Origin: Bradyrhizobium hipponense
GTDB lineage: Bacteria; Pseudomonadota; Alphaproteobacteria; Rhizobiales; Xanthobacteraceae
Assembly (NCBI RefSeq): GCF_008123965.1
Contig: NZ_VSTH01000019.1
Span: 102,916 to 166,915, forward strand
Direction: 5' to 3'
DNA: 64,000 bases
Part shown: piece after piece, positions 19,327 to 30,200 of the stretch
How the letters are laid out: each line of letters opens with the position of its first letter
How positions within the stretch are numbered: the first letter of the stretch is position 1
Translations under genes and position numbers: made by a program
The notes under the pieces: generated by a model
The model's database searches: none
The model's input: the letters and a program-made list of their open reading frames with translations, nothing else
Told to the model about the DNA's origin: nothing

Positions 19327-20568
19327 TTATTGCTGCTTTGCGAAGATGACGTGCCGGACATCGATATTCCCGGACAGGAATCCGGCCTCGCAATAAGACA
19401 GATAATACTCCCACAGCCGCCGGAACCGGTCATCAAAACCCAGCGGGATGAGGCCAGGCCAGGCGGCACGGAAGTTATTTCGCCAACTGGCAAGCGTCTT
19501 GGCATAATCTTGTCCGAAGATGCGCTCGCCGATAACGGGAATGCCGAACCGGTCCCCGAGCGACTTGAGCACGGCGGGCGAGGGTAGCATGCCGCCGGGA
19601 AAGACGTAGTGCTGGATGAAGTCCACCTCGCGCCGGTAGCTCTGGAACAGTCTGTCCTGGATGGTGATGGCCTGGATGCCGGCAAGCCCGCCGGGCAGCA
19701 GCCGGTCACGCAACTGTGCGAAATATTTCGGCCAGAACTGCTCGCCGACCGCCTCGATCATCTCGATCGAGGCGATCCGGTCGTAGCGGTTGCGCTCGTC
19801 GCGATAGTCCTGGAGGCGGATCTCGACCTTCTCGGCAAGGCCCGCTTCGTGGATGCGCTTTTGCGCGAAATCGCGCTGCTCGGTCGATATCGTCAGGCCG
19901 ACCACGCTTGTGCCGTACGTCTTCGCGGCAAATTCGGCAAAGCCGCCCCAGCCACAGCCGATCTCCAGCAGCTTCTGGCCGGGTTTCAAGTCGAGCGCTT
20001 CAGCCAGCCTGCGGTATTTGTTGGCCTGCGCCGCGGTGAGGTCTGATGAGCTCTCCTCGAACAGGGCCGAGGAGTAGGTCATGGTGGGGTCGAGCCAGGC
20101 CGAATAGAACGCATTGCCGATGTCGTAATGGGCGTGGATGTTGCGCCGCGCCTGGCGGCGGGTGTTGCGCCTGAACCAGTGCCGCACCAGCTGGACAAAC
20201 CGCATCAGCGGTTTGTCGCGCAGCATGGCTTCGATCAGGTCATGGTTGACGCAGAACAGATAGAGGAACTGGGTGAGGTCCGGCGTATCCCAGTCGCCGG
20301 CGAGATAGGCTTCCGCAATCCCGATATCGCCGCCGTTGATCAGGCGCGAGGCAAAGCCATAATTGTGCAGCCGCATCGCCGCATTCGGGCCCGGCTCCTG
20401 GCCACCAAGGCGGATCACGCGACCGTCGGGCAGGGTGATGTCCAGCGTCCCGCGCCGCAGCCGCGAGCCGAAGTAGAGCGCCATGCGAACGATGCGCGGC
20501 AGGTCGGCGAGTACTGTTTCCACATTTTCGGGCGTCACCGAGACGACATTCGGCATTGGCGGATCCAT
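19327..20568 (-). CDS. Cyclopropane-fatty-acyl-phospholipid synthase family methyltransferase
   Basis: About 413 aa S-adenosylmethionine-dependent enzyme likely to add a methylene bridge to unsaturated acyl chains of membrane phospholipids. The N-terminal lipid-binding half includes GGDIGIAEAYLAGDWDTPDL; IHAHYDIGNAFYSAWLDPTM starts the catalytic half, and the SAM site is LLEIGCGWGGFAEFA (positive strand near 19960). EMIEAVGEQFWPKYF and YVFPGGMLPSP are family motifs. The start is unsettled: ATG 20568 (MDPPMPNVV), ATG 20556 and ATG 20619 are all in frame; the frame is open to 20847 but that part looks non-conserved. Confidence 0.85.
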   Translation of the reverse strand: MDPPMPNVVSVTPENVETVLADLPRIVRMALYFGSRLRRGTLDITLPDGRVIRLGGQEPGPNAAMRLHNYGFASRLINGGDIGIAEAYLAGDWDTPDLTQFLYLFCVNHDLIEAMLRDKPLMRFVQLVRHWFRRNTRRQARRNIHAHYDIGNAFYSAWLDPTMTYSSALFEESSSDLTAAQANKYRRLAEALDLKPGQKLLEIGCGWGGFAEFAAKTYGTSVVGLTISTEQRDFAQKRIHEAGLAEKVEIRLQDYRDERNRYDRIASIEMIEAVGEQFWPKYFAQLRDRLLPGGLAGIQAITIQDRLFQSYRREVDFIQHYVFPGGMLPSPAVLKSLGDRFGIPVIGERIFGQDYAKTLASWRNNFRAAWPGLIPLGFDDRFRRLWEYYLSYCEAGFLSGNIDVRHVIFAKQQ

Positions 20569-21182
20569 CACCTGAACGGGTACGGTCCGACCGCGAGCCA
20601 AGCGCGCCCAACTCTTCATTTCGCCAGACCTTGAGCGCGCCCCGCATGCAGTCAGCATTAGGAATATAAGCGCGGATTTTGTCAGCTGCCATGATTTTGC
20701 CATCTGCCATACGCCTTCGACCGGCACATGCTCCGAAACTAAAGGTTGACGGTCTGGCGATCCCGTTTCGATGATGACGATGCGCACCCGCAGGCATCCC
20801 TGGTCTGCAAGCAAAGGTGCGCTTCGGCCGGGATTCCCGGGGCGCACGGGGCCGGCTTCGTTGGCCGGGCGCTGGTGTGGCGCCCAATATCACATGAAAT
20901 CTTGGTAAGCTTGAAGGCGCTTCGAAATACGGCATGAGTGCAAAAAGTCCTTGCGAGACAATGCGATTTGGCATTCTCCCGCACCGGAGATCGACGCGTT
21001 CACGTGACCGTTTCGCAGGTGCGGGACTGTCCCGCAGTTCCGCACCCGGCTAGGATGGATTTCAGGTCCCGCAGAAAAGCATCGCCTGTGAACGAGTTGC
21101 CCAAAGGCCCCCACCTGTTTTGCCGCGAATCGGTTAACCCGTTTGCGCGTTGGCGGCTGGACCTGCCCGGCAGGGGGTGGAT
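20569..21182. other. Divergent intergenic region before the efflux operon
   Basis: 614 bases between a minus-strand methyltransferase and a plus-strand efflux operon. No gene is convincing; short open frames here have no conserved look or ribosome site. The one clear structure is a nested inverted repeat at 21018-21046, listed separately. Confidence 0.5.
21018..21046. promoter_or_regulatory. Nested inverted repeat upstream of the efflux operon
   Basis: GGTGCGG (21018-21024) pairs with CCGCACC (21040-21046), and within it TGCGGGA-ctg-TCCCGCA (21020-21036) is a perfect seven-base palindrome. It lies about 140 bases before the GTG of the outer-membrane component. It could be an operator, but no regulator gene is adjacent, so the role is guesswork. 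Confidence 0.3.
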
Positions 21183-22661
21183 GTGACACGGCAAGTTCCG
21201 GCGGTCGCCATGCGGCGATCTCTTGGGTCCGCTTCCCGGACGCTGCGTGCGGCGCGCTGGCTGACTGCGGTTTGCCTCGCCGCAAGTTCGGGAGCCTGCG
21301 TCTTGACCCAGGATCTTCCCGATCCCGCGCTCGACGTTCCCGCACAGTACAAATATGCGGGCAAGCCGGACGCCCGGCCGACGCTGGACTGGTGGCGCGG
21401 CTTCCGCTCCGCGGAGCTGACGCAACTGATGGAGGAGGCGCAGACCGTCAACCTCGACATCGCGGCTGCGGTCTCGCGCATCGTCGAGGCCGACGCCCAG
21501 GCGCGGCAGGCGGGCGCGGCGTTGCTGCCGAGCGTGTCGACCGGCGGGTCGGAAACCTATTCGCGCACCTCAGGCGCAAGCGCGTCCGGTCTTTCCATTG
21601 GTGGCCGGGAGGTCGTCAACTATTCGGCCTCACTGAGCGCGAGTTACCAGCTTGATTTCTGGGGCCAAAACCGCGACGCGCTGCAATCGGCGGAAGAGAC
21701 CGCCAATGCCAACCGCTTCGATCGTGATGTGGTTGCGCTGACGACGCTCGCGAGCGTCGCCAACGCCTATTTCCAGTTGCTGGCCTCGCAGGATCGCCTG
21801 AAGACAGCACAGGGCAACATCGCGAGCGCGCAGCGCATTCTCGATGCCATCCGCGAGCGCCGCAAGGCCGGCACCGGCACCGATCTCGATGTCGCCCAGC
21901 AGGAGAGCGTGCTGGCCAACCAGAAGGCGCTGGTGCCGCCGCTGCGCCAGACGCTCGACCAGAACGCCAACGCACTCGCGGTGCTGGTGGCGCGGCCGCC
22001 GGAGAGCGTGCGCGTGCTCGGCGGCTCGCTGAACCGGATCGCGATCCCGCGCGTAACGCCGGGCCTGCCGTCGGAGCTTTTGACACAGCGGCCAGACATC
22101 CGCAGGCAGGAGGCGCAGCTCGCTTCCGCCACAGCGAACATCGGCAATGCCCGCGCGCAGTTCTTTCCGAGCATCCAGTTGACCGGCAATGGCGGCTATC
22201 AGAGCTCGGCGCTGGTCTCGCTGTTTCAGCCGCACGCGGCGTTCTTCCAGCTCGTTGGCAGCGCAACCCAGCCGATCTTCGACGGCGGCAAGATCCTCGG
22301 CAATTTCGAATATGCCAAGGCGCGGCAGGACGAGTTGCTCCAAACCTACCGCAAGACCATCATCCAGTCCTTTGCCGACGTCGACAATGCGCTGTTCTCG
22401 ATCAAGCAGACCACGATCAAGCTGCAATTGCAGCGCGACGTTGTTGCTGCCTCGCGCCGCGCCTTCGATCTCTCCGAGCAGCAGTTGCACGCCGGCACGG
22501 CCGATATCGTCACCGTGCTCAACACGCAGCTGACCCTGTTCCAGGCCGAAGACGCGCTATCCCAAGCACAACTCGCACGGCTTCTGGCCATCGTCAGCCT
22601 GTATCAGGCGCTCGGCGGCGGTTGGGAGCCGCGAATGGAGAAACCGGTCAATGCTCTTTAA
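21183..22661 (+). CDS. Efflux outer-membrane lipoprotein, NodT/OprM family
   Basis: About 492 aa outer-membrane channel of a tripartite RND pump. The signal ends in a lipobox, LAASSGAC, with the lipid-modified Cys near residue 39. Two outer-membrane efflux repeats follow, with paired helices such as AVSRIVEADAQARQAGAALLP and VAQQESVLANQKALVPPLRQ, and the NodT phrase LTQRPDIRRQEAQLASATANIG. GTG 21183 is preferred because AGGGGG lies eight bases upstream; ATG 21210 is a second choice. It overlaps the adaptor gene by 11 bases. Confidence 0.9.
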   Translation: MTRQVPAVAMRRSLGSASRTLRAARWLTAVCLAASSGACVLTQDLPDPALDVPAQYKYAGKPDARPTLDWWRGFRSAELTQLMEEAQTVNLDIAAAVSRIVEADAQARQAGAALLPSVSTGGSETYSRTSGASASGLSIGGREVVNYSASLSASYQLDFWGQNRDALQSAEETANANRFDRDVVALTTLASVANAYFQLLASQDRLKTAQGNIASAQRILDAIRERRKAGTGTDLDVAQQESVLANQKALVPPLRQTLDQNANALAVLVARPPESVRVLGGSLNRIAIPRVTPGLPSELLTQRPDIRRQEAQLASATANIGNARAQFFPSIQLTGNGGYQSSALVSLFQPHAAFFQLVGSATQPIFDGGKILGNFEYAKARQDELLQTYRKTIIQSFADVDNALFSIKQTTIKLQLQRDVVAASRRAFDLSEQQLHAGTADIVTVLNTQLTLFQAEDALSQAQLARLLAIVSLYQALGGGWEPRMEKPVNAL

Positions 22662-24078
22662 GCCGGACGCCAAGGACGATGCGAAGAAGGCAGGCGCGAA
22701 AAGATCGCGCCGCCGCGGCTTCGTCATGACGCTGATCACGCTCGCGATCCTCGGCGGTCTCGGCTATCTCGGCTGGACCGCCATGCATCAACAGCCGGCA
22801 AACAACCGTAACCAGCGGCCCGACCTGCCGGTGCCGGTGCTGGCGGCGACCCCACGCATCCAGGACGTGCCGGTCTATCTTGACGGCGTCGGCGCGATCC
22901 GCGCGCTCAACACCGTGACCGTGCGCTCGCAGGTCGACGGCAAGCTGATCGCGGTCAATTTCACCGAAGGCCAGGACGTCAAGAAGGGCGATGTGGTCGG
23001 CGAGATCGATCCTGCGATCTACCAGGCGGCGTATGACCAGGCCGTCGCCAAGAAGGCGCAGGATCAGGCGCAGCTCGCCAACCAGCGCATTGACCTGACC
23101 CGCTACGAGCAGCTCGCCGCGTCGAACGCCGGCTCCAAGCAGCAGGCCGATACGCAGCGCGCGCTGGTCGCGCAGACCGAGGCGCTGGTCAAGGCAGACC
23201 AGGCCGCGATCGACAATGCGGCGGCGACGCTTAGCTACACCAAGATCGTTGCGCCGATCTCGGGGCGCGTCGGCCTGCGCCAGGTCGATCAGGGCAACAT
23301 CATCCACGCCTCAGACACCATCGGCCTCGTGGTGATCACGCAGTTGCAGCCGATCGCTGTGTGGTTCAGCCTGCCGCAACAGCAGATCATGCGAGTCAAT
23401 GCGGCCGCCGCCAAGGGCGCGCTCGCCGTCGACGTGTTCGGCAATGACGGCGTCACCGTGATCGACACCGGCAAGCTCACCGGCATCGACAACCAGGTCG
23501 ACCAGACCACCGGCACGCTCAGGCTCAAGGCGGAATTCCCCAACGCCAACTATCAGCTATGGCCCGGCCAGTTCGTCAATGTCCGCCTCAAGGTCGAGAC
23601 GCTGACGCAGGCGCTGGTGGTGCCGACCTCGGCGGTGCAACGCGGCCCGATCGGGACATTCAGCTACGTCATCGGCGAGGGCGACATCGTCTCGGCTAAA
23701 CCGGTGACGGTGACGCAGCAGAACGAGCATGACGCCGTCATCGCCAGCGGCCTGTCGGCGAACGACAAGGTGGTGACGACAGGTTTTGCCAATCTGTCCG
23801 ACGGCTCCAAGGTGATCGTCGGCCGCAGCGATCAAACGCCATCGGCCGATCTGGCGCCACGCAAGCGCTCGCGTGGGCCCGACGCTCAGAAGAAGGATGG
23901 CCCCAAGGAGGGCGTCAAAGAAGGCCAGGGCGAGGGGCAAAAGGACGGGCAAGGCAAGGGCGGTGAACTCCGCGCCAAGCGAAACAGCAGCGAAGGCGAC
24001 CAGAAAGGACAGACCGGGCCGGCGCCGGGACCTCCGCCAAGTCCAGGGGCAGCGAGCAGCGGAGCAAAGCAGCCATGA
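22651..24078 (+). CDS. RND efflux periplasmic adaptor, MdtA-like
   Basis: 475 aa membrane-fusion protein linking the inner-membrane pumps to the outer-membrane channel. One N-terminal membrane anchor (FVMTLITLAILGGLGYLGW) precedes the biotinyl-lipoyl-like half (VRSQVDGKLIAVNFTEGQDV), an alpha hairpin and the second half (YTKIVAPISGRVGLRQVDQGN). The last 90 or so residues are a low-complexity tail rich in Lys, Gly, Gln and Pro, longer than in E. coli MdtA and probably disordered. Two permease genes follow, as in mdtABC. Confidence 0.9.
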   Translation: MLFKPDAKDDAKKAGAKRSRRRGFVMTLITLAILGGLGYLGWTAMHQQPANNRNQRPDLPVPVLAATPRIQDVPVYLDGVGAIRALNTVTVRSQVDGKLIAVNFTEGQDVKKGDVVGEIDPAIYQAAYDQAVAKKAQDQAQLANQRIDLTRYEQLAASNAGSKQQADTQRALVAQTEALVKADQAAIDNAAATLSYTKIVAPISGRVGLRQVDQGNIIHASDTIGLVVITQLQPIAVWFSLPQQQIMRVNAAAAKGALAVDVFGNDGVTVIDTGKLTGIDNQVDQTTGTLRLKAEFPNANYQLWPGQFVNVRLKVETLTQALVVPTSAVQRGPIGTFSYVIGEGDIVSAKPVTVTQQNEHDAVIASGLSANDKVVTTGFANLSDGSKVIVGRSDQTPSADLAPRKRSRGPDAQKKDGPKEGVKEGQGEGQKDGQGKGGELRAKRNSSEGDQKGQTGPAPGPPPSPGAASSGAKQP

Positions 24079-24114
24079 TTCCGACAACAGCCGCCTGAGC
24101 GCAAGGCGCAGCTC

Positions 24115-27100
24115 ATGGGCGTCTCCGAACCATTCATCCGCCGGCCAATCGCGACTTCGTTGCTCGGCATCGCTTTGCTGATCGGCGGACTGCTGGGCTA
24201 TTTCGCCTTGCCGGTCTCGGCGCTGCCGCAGGTCGACTTTCCGACCGTGCAGGTGACGACGCAATTGCCCGGTGCAAGCCCCGACGTGATTGCCTCGTTG
24301 ATCACCGCGCCGCTGGAGCGGCAGCTCGGGCAGATTCCGTCGCTGACGGCGATGAACTCGACCAGCTCGTTCGGCGTCAGCCAGATCTCGCTTCAGTTCG
24401 ACCTCAACCGCGACATCGACGGCGCGACCCAGGACGTGCAGGCCGCCATCAATGCCGCGGCCGGCGTCCTGCCAAAGACGCTGCCCTATCCGCCGACCTA
24501 TGCCAAGGTGAACCCGGCGGATGCGCCGGTGATGACGCTGGCGCTGCGCTCGGAGACGATCTCGCTGCGGGCGATGAGCGACATCGCAGATACCATTTTG
24601 GCGCAACGGCTGAGCCAGATCTCCGGGGTGGGGCGCGTCTCCGTGCTCGGCGGGCTGAAACCCGCCGTGCGCATCCAGGCGGATCTGGCGCGGCTCGCGG
24701 CCTACGGCATCGCCATGGAGGATCTGCGCACCGCGATCGCCAGCGCCAACGTCTCCGGGCCGAAGGGCTCGCTCGACGGCGCGCAGCAATCCTACCTCAT
24801 CGCGGCCAACGACCAGATCGCCGCGGCCGAGGCCTACAAGCCGATCATTATCGCCTATCGCAACGGCTCGCCGGTTACGATCAGCGACGTCGCGCAGATC
24901 GTGGACGGCCTGGAAAACGACCGCACCGGCGGCTGGTACCAGGGCACGCCGGCCGTCATCATCGATATCCAGCGCCAGCCCGGCGCCAATGTGATCGACG
25001 TCGTCAGCCAGATCCGCGCCGAAATCCCGAAAGTTCAGCGCGCGATTCCTGCCGGCGTGAACCTCACCATCGTCTCTGATCGAACCGTCACCATTCGCGC
25101 CTCCGTCCACGACGTCCAGTTCACGCTGATCCTGAGCGTCGTGCTGGTGACGCTCGTGGTGCTGCTGTTCCTGCGCTCGCTGCGCGCCACGCTGATCGCG
25201 GGCGTGGCGCTGCCGCTGTCGCTGATCACCAGCTTCGGCATCATGTATTTCGCCGGCTTCAGCCTCGACAATCTGTCGCTGATGGCACTGACGATCGGCA
25301 CCGGCTTCGTCGTCGACGACGCTATCGTCATGATCGAGAACATCGTCCGCCACATGGAGAACGGCGAGAGCGCGATGGAGGCCTCGCTGAAGGGGGCCAG
25401 CGAAATTGGCTTCACCGTGATCTCGCTGACGGTGTCGCTGATCGCCGTGTTCATCCCGCTGCTGTTCATGTCCGGCCTGGTCGGACGGATGTTTCGCGAA
25501 TTCGCGCTGACGCTGACGATCGCGGTTGTGACCTCTGCGGTGGTCTCGCTAACGCTGACACCAATGATGTGCTCGCGCCTGCTCAGGCACGCCCACGCAG
25601 AGCTGGCGGTGCCGGGGCTCGCGGCCGTCAGCCGTTTCATCGACCGCACCGTCGAGTTCTATCACCGGACACTGCTCTGGGTGCTGGAGCGTCAGCGCGC
25701 CACGCTGGTCGTGACCTTCGCCACGCTGGCTGCGACCCTCGTGCTCTACGTCGTCGCGCCAAAAGGCTTCCTACCGCTCCAGGACACTGCCTCGATCACG
25801 GCGGTGACGGAGGCGGGGGCGGACGTGTCATTCGTGGAGATGCAGAAGCGGCAGGCCGAGGCCGCCGACGCCATCAAGGCCGATTCCGACGTCACCGGCG
25901 TGGTCTCGGTAATCGGCGCGGGCTCGGTCAACCCGACCACCAATGTCGGTCGCCTTGTCATGACGCTCAAACCGCGTGGCGAGCGGCGCGACGATGTCAG
26001 CGTGGTGATCGCCCGACTGAAGCAGAGGGTTGCGGGCATCCCCGGCATGACCGTCTATTTCCAGCCGGTGCAGGACGTGCAGATCTCCACCCAGTCCAGC
26101 CGTTCGCAATACCAGTACACGCTGACCGGCACCGACGCGACGCTGGTATCGGAATGGGCGCGCAAGCTGGTTGATGAGATGCGGCGCGATCCGCTATTCC
26201 GCGACGTCTCCTCGGAGGCCCAGGAGGGTGGCCTGCGGGCGCAGCTCGACGTCGACCGCACCCGCGCCGGCCAGCTCGGCGTCAGCCTCCAGGGCATCAC
26301 GGATACGCTCAACGACGCGTTTGCGCAGCGCCAGATCTCGACCATCTACGGCCAGGCCAACCAGTACCGCGTGGTGCTGGAGGCGTTGCCGATGTATCAG
26401 CGCGATCCCTCGATCCTGTCCAAGCTCTATTTGCCGGGCGGCGCGAGCACTACCGTCGGCGCGCCGAACGCGCAGGTGCCGCTGTCGGCGGTCGCGACGC
26501 TGAAGCGCACGACGGCCCCGCTCGCGATCTCGCATCAGGCACAATTTCCCGCGATCTCGCTCAGCTTCAATCTCGCGCCCGGCGCGGCGCTCGGTGAAGC
26601 GGTCGAGGCGGTAAAGACGATCGAGACCCGCATCGGCATGCCCAACAGCATCGTCGGCGTCTATGCCGGCGACGCCGCTGAATTCGCCAAGGCGCTCGCG
26701 GGCCAGCCCTGGCTGCTGCTCGCCGCGGTGATCACGATCTACATCGTGCTCGGCGTGCTCTATGAGAGCTACATCCACCCGATCACGATCCTGTCGACGC
26801 TGCCCTCGGCCGGCGTCGGCGCGATCCTGGCGCTGATGCTGTGCGGACAGGACCTCTCCGTGATCGGATTGATCGGCATCATCCTCTTGATGGGCATCGT
26901 CAAGAAGAACGCGATCATGATGATCGACTTCGCGCTCGAGGCCGAGCGCGGGCAAGGCATGCCGGCGACCGAAGCGATCGTGCAGGCCTGCCTGTTGCGC
27001 TTCCGCCCCATCATGATGACGACGCTGGCCGCGCTGTTCGGCGCGCTGCCGCTCGCGATCGAAAGCGGCACCGGCGCCGAGCTGCGCTTTCCGCTCGGCA

Positions 27101-27264
27101 TCTCCATCATTGGCGGCCTGCTGCTGAGCCAGCTGCTGACGCTCTACACCACGCCGGTAATCTACCTGGCGCTCGACCGCATCAACCGCCGCCTCGAGCG
27201 CGCGCTTCCGCCGGTCGAGCCGGGTGGACCGCCGGTGGCGGGGGCTACCGAGGGGATGCAGTGA
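24115..27264 (+). CDS. RND efflux permease, MdtB-like
   Basis: 1,049 aa inner-membrane proton-driven drug exporter. It begins with FIRRPIATSLLGIALLIGGL (first helix), has the relay aspartates in TGFVVDDAIVMIENIV in the fourth helix, and the second-half repeat ending in KKNAIMMIDFALEAERGQG. Two large periplasmic loops flank them. Pairing with another permease (next gene, overlapping start) points to a heteromultimer like MdtBC. The start lies 36 bases after the adaptor stop. Confidence 0.92.
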   Translation: MGVSEPFIRRPIATSLLGIALLIGGLLGYFALPVSALPQVDFPTVQVTTQLPGASPDVIASLITAPLERQLGQIPSLTAMNSTSSFGVSQISLQFDLNRDIDGATQDVQAAINAAAGVLPKTLPYPPTYAKVNPADAPVMTLALRSETISLRAMSDIADTILAQRLSQISGVGRVSVLGGLKPAVRIQADLARLAAYGIAMEDLRTAIASANVSGPKGSLDGAQQSYLIAANDQIAAAEAYKPIIIAYRNGSPVTISDVAQIVDGLENDRTGGWYQGTPAVIIDIQRQPGANVIDVVSQIRAEIPKVQRAIPAGVNLTIVSDRTVTIRASVHDVQFTLILSVVLVTLVVLLFLRSLRATLIAGVALPLSLITSFGIMYFAGFSLDNLSLMALTIGTGFVVDDAIVMIENIVRHMENGESAMEASLKGASEIGFTVISLTVSLIAVFIPLLFMSGLVGRMFREFALTLTIAVVTSAVVSLTLTPMMCSRLLRHAHAELAVPGLAAVSRFIDRTVEFYHRTLLWVLERQRATLVVTFATLAATLVLYVVAPKGFLPLQDTASITAVTEAGADVSFVEMQKRQAEAADAIKADSDVTGVVSVIGAGSVNPTTNVGRLVMTLKPRGERRDDVSVVIARLKQRVAGIPGMTVYFQPVQDVQISTQSSRSQYQYTLTGTDATLVSEWARKLVDEMRRDPLFRDVSSEAQEGGLRAQLDVDRTRAGQLGVSLQGITDTLNDAFAQRQISTIYGQANQYRVVLEALPMYQRDPSILSKLYLPGGASTTVGAPNAQVPLSAVATLKRTTAPLAISHQAQFPAISLSFNLAPGAALGEAVEAVKTIETRIGMPNSIVGVYAGDAAEFAKALAGQPWLLLAAVITIYIVLGVLYESYIHPITILSTLPSAGVGAILALMLCGQDLSVIGLIGIILLMGIVKKNAIMMIDFALEAERGQGMPATEAIVQACLLRFRPIMMTTLAALFGALPLAIESGTGAELRFPLGISIIGGLLLSQLLTLYTTPVIYLALDRINRRLERALPPVEPGGPPVAGATEGMQ

Positions 27265-30200
27265 TGCCATCTATCTCGGAGCCCTTCATCCGCCGGCCGG
27301 TCGCGACCACGCTGCTGTCGATCGGGCTGTTCCTGCTGGGTGTCGTGGCCTACGAGTTCTTGCCCGTCGCCTCGGTGCCGAACGTCGACTTCCCCGCCAT
27401 CTTCGTCTCGGCGAGCCGGCCCGGCGCCGACCCTTCAGTGATGGCGGCGACGGTGGCTTCGCCGCTGGAGCGGCGGCTCGGGGAAATCGCCGGCCTCAAC
27501 CAGATCACCTCGACCAGTTCGCTGGGCACAACCAGCATTCAGCTCCAGTTCGACATCGGCCGCAACATCGATAAGGCCGCCCGCGACGTCCAGGCGGCCA
27601 TCAACGCGTCGTTGGTCGACCTGCCGAGCGATCTGCCGACGCTGCCGCGCTTCCGCAAGGCCAATACCGCCGGCGCTCCCGTCTTCGTGCTGGCGCTGAC
27701 TTCCAAGACCCTTGCCGCGAGCGCAATTTACGACGTCGCCGATACAGTCCTGGCGCAACGCATCTCGCAGGTCCCGGGCGTGGGCAATGTGACGATCAGC
27801 GGCGCGGACCAGCCGGCGGTGCGCGTCCAGCTCAATCCGGTTGCGCTGTCGAATGCTGGCATCGCGACGGACGACGTCCGTACTGCGATCGTCAACGCGA
27901 ACCCGCTCGGTCCCGCCGGCATCTTCAACGGCGAGCGCCAGAGCGAGACCCTTTCGCTCAACCGGCAGATGCGTACGGCCAAAGAGTTCCGCGACATCGT
28001 TATCAAGAGCACGAAGGGCAATTTCGTGCGGCTGTCCGACGTCGCGGACATCGATGATTCCGTCCGCAACTCTCGCTCGATTGCCTGGTTCAACAAGCAG
28101 CCGGCGGTGCTGATTCAGATCACCAAGCAGGGCGATGCCAACGTCATCGATACCGTCGACCGGGTCAAGGCACTGATCCCGGAGTTGAAGCAATGGATCC
28201 CGGCCGGCGTCGAGGTCTCCACTCTGGTCGACCGCACAAGCACGATCCGCGCCAGCGTGCTGGACATGCAGTGGACCCTGCTGGCGACAGCTGTCCTGGT
28301 CATGGTTGTGGTGTTCGTCTTCCTGCGGCGCGTGACTCCGACGATTGCGGCCGGCATCTCGGTGCCGTTGGCGCTGGCCGGGACCTGCGCCGGCATGTGG
28401 GTCGCGGGCTTCTCCATCGACAATCTGTCACTGATGGCGCTGGCGATCTCGGTCGGCTTCGTGGTCGACGACGCCATCGTCATGATCGAGAACATGTTCC
28501 GCAATCTCGAGCATGGCATGCGGCCGATGCAGGCGGCGCTGGAGGGCGCCCGGCAGATCGGCTTCACCGTGGTCTCGATCAGCCTGTCGCTGGTCGCGGC
28601 CTTTACGCCGCTGATCTTCATGGACGGCATCGTCGGCCGCCTCTTGCGCGAGTTCTCGCTGACGCTGACCTTCGCGATCGTGGTCTCGACCCTGGTGTCG
28701 CTCACGGTCACGCCGATGATCTGCGCCCATTACATCCGGCAGACCACGTCCGGCACCGCGACGCTGTTCGACCGCATCATCGAGGGCTCGCTGTCACGCA
28801 TCGTCGCGTTCTATGCCCGCAGCTTGCGCGCGGCGCTGGACTTTCCGCTGCTGACGCTGCTGGTGTTCTTCGCCACCATCGCCCTGACGGTGACGCTCTA
28901 CATCAAGGTGCCCAAGGGCTATTTCCCGACGGACGATTCCGGCTTCGTCATCGGGGCGACGCGGGCCTCGGCCGACATCTCGTTCCAGTCGATGCTGGGC
29001 CTTCAGCAACGGCTCGCCGAAATCGTGATGCAGGATCCGGCCGTAGCCGGGATCGGCTCGACCGTCGGGAGCGGCGGAGGTCCGGGGCCGGCGACCTCCA
29101 ATCGCGGCACCATGTTCATCAGCCTGAAGCCGCCGGAGGAGCGCGACCACGTCTCGACTCAAGTGGTGATCGACCGTCTCAGGCGCGCTTTGTACCCGGT
29201 GCCGGGCATCCGCCTGTTCATGTTCGCCGCCCAGGACGTGCGTGCTGGCGGGCGCCAGAGCGATTCCGACTACCAGTACACGCTCTCCAGCACCGATCTC
29301 GGCCTGTTGCAGCAATGGGCGCCGATCGTGGCCAAGCGCATGGAGAGCGTCGAGGGCATCACCGACATCTCCAGCGACCGCGACCCCGGCGGGCTGCAGC
29401 TGACGCTGAGCATCGACCGACAGAAGGCATCGGCGCTTGGCGTCCGCGTCCAGGACATCAACAACGCGCTGAACAATGCCTTCTCGCAGCGGCAGATATC
29501 GATCATCTACACCCAGCGCAACCAGTACATGATCGTGCTGGAGATCGACCCGAAATTCCAGGTCGATCCCTCCAACCTCGATCGCATCTATGTCGCTGGC
29601 GCGGGCGACGCACAGGTGCCTCTGTCAGCCGTGGTGCATGCGACGCGCGGGCTCGCCGCACTTGCGGTGTATCATTCGCAGTCGTTTCCCTCGACCACGG
29701 TGTCGTTCAACCTGTTGCCGGACGTGCCGCTTCAGGCTGCGACGCAAAGCATTCAGCGTGCGGTCGACGAATTGCATATGCCGGAAGGCATCCGCGGCAG
29801 CTTTGACGGCAACGCCGGCGATTTCGCCAAGACCAGCGGTCGCCAGCCACTGCTGATCCTCGGCGCGCTGGTGGCGATGTATATCGTGCTCGGGGTGCTC
29901 TATGAGAGCCTCGCCCATCCCCTGACCATCATCTCGACGCTGCCTTCGGCGGGGCTAGGCGCGCTACTCGCGCTCCAGCTCACCAACACGCCTTTGACGG
30001 TGATCGCCTTCGTCGGCATCATCCTCTTGATCGGCATCGTCAAGAAGAACGGCATCATGATGGTTGACTTCGCGCTCGACGCCGAGCGCCAGCGTGGTCT
30101 GTCTTCGGCCGAGGCGATCTTCGAAGCGTGCCAGGCGCGCTTTCGTCCCATCCTGATGACGACGATGGCGGCGCTGTTCGCCGGCATCCCGCTGGTCGTT

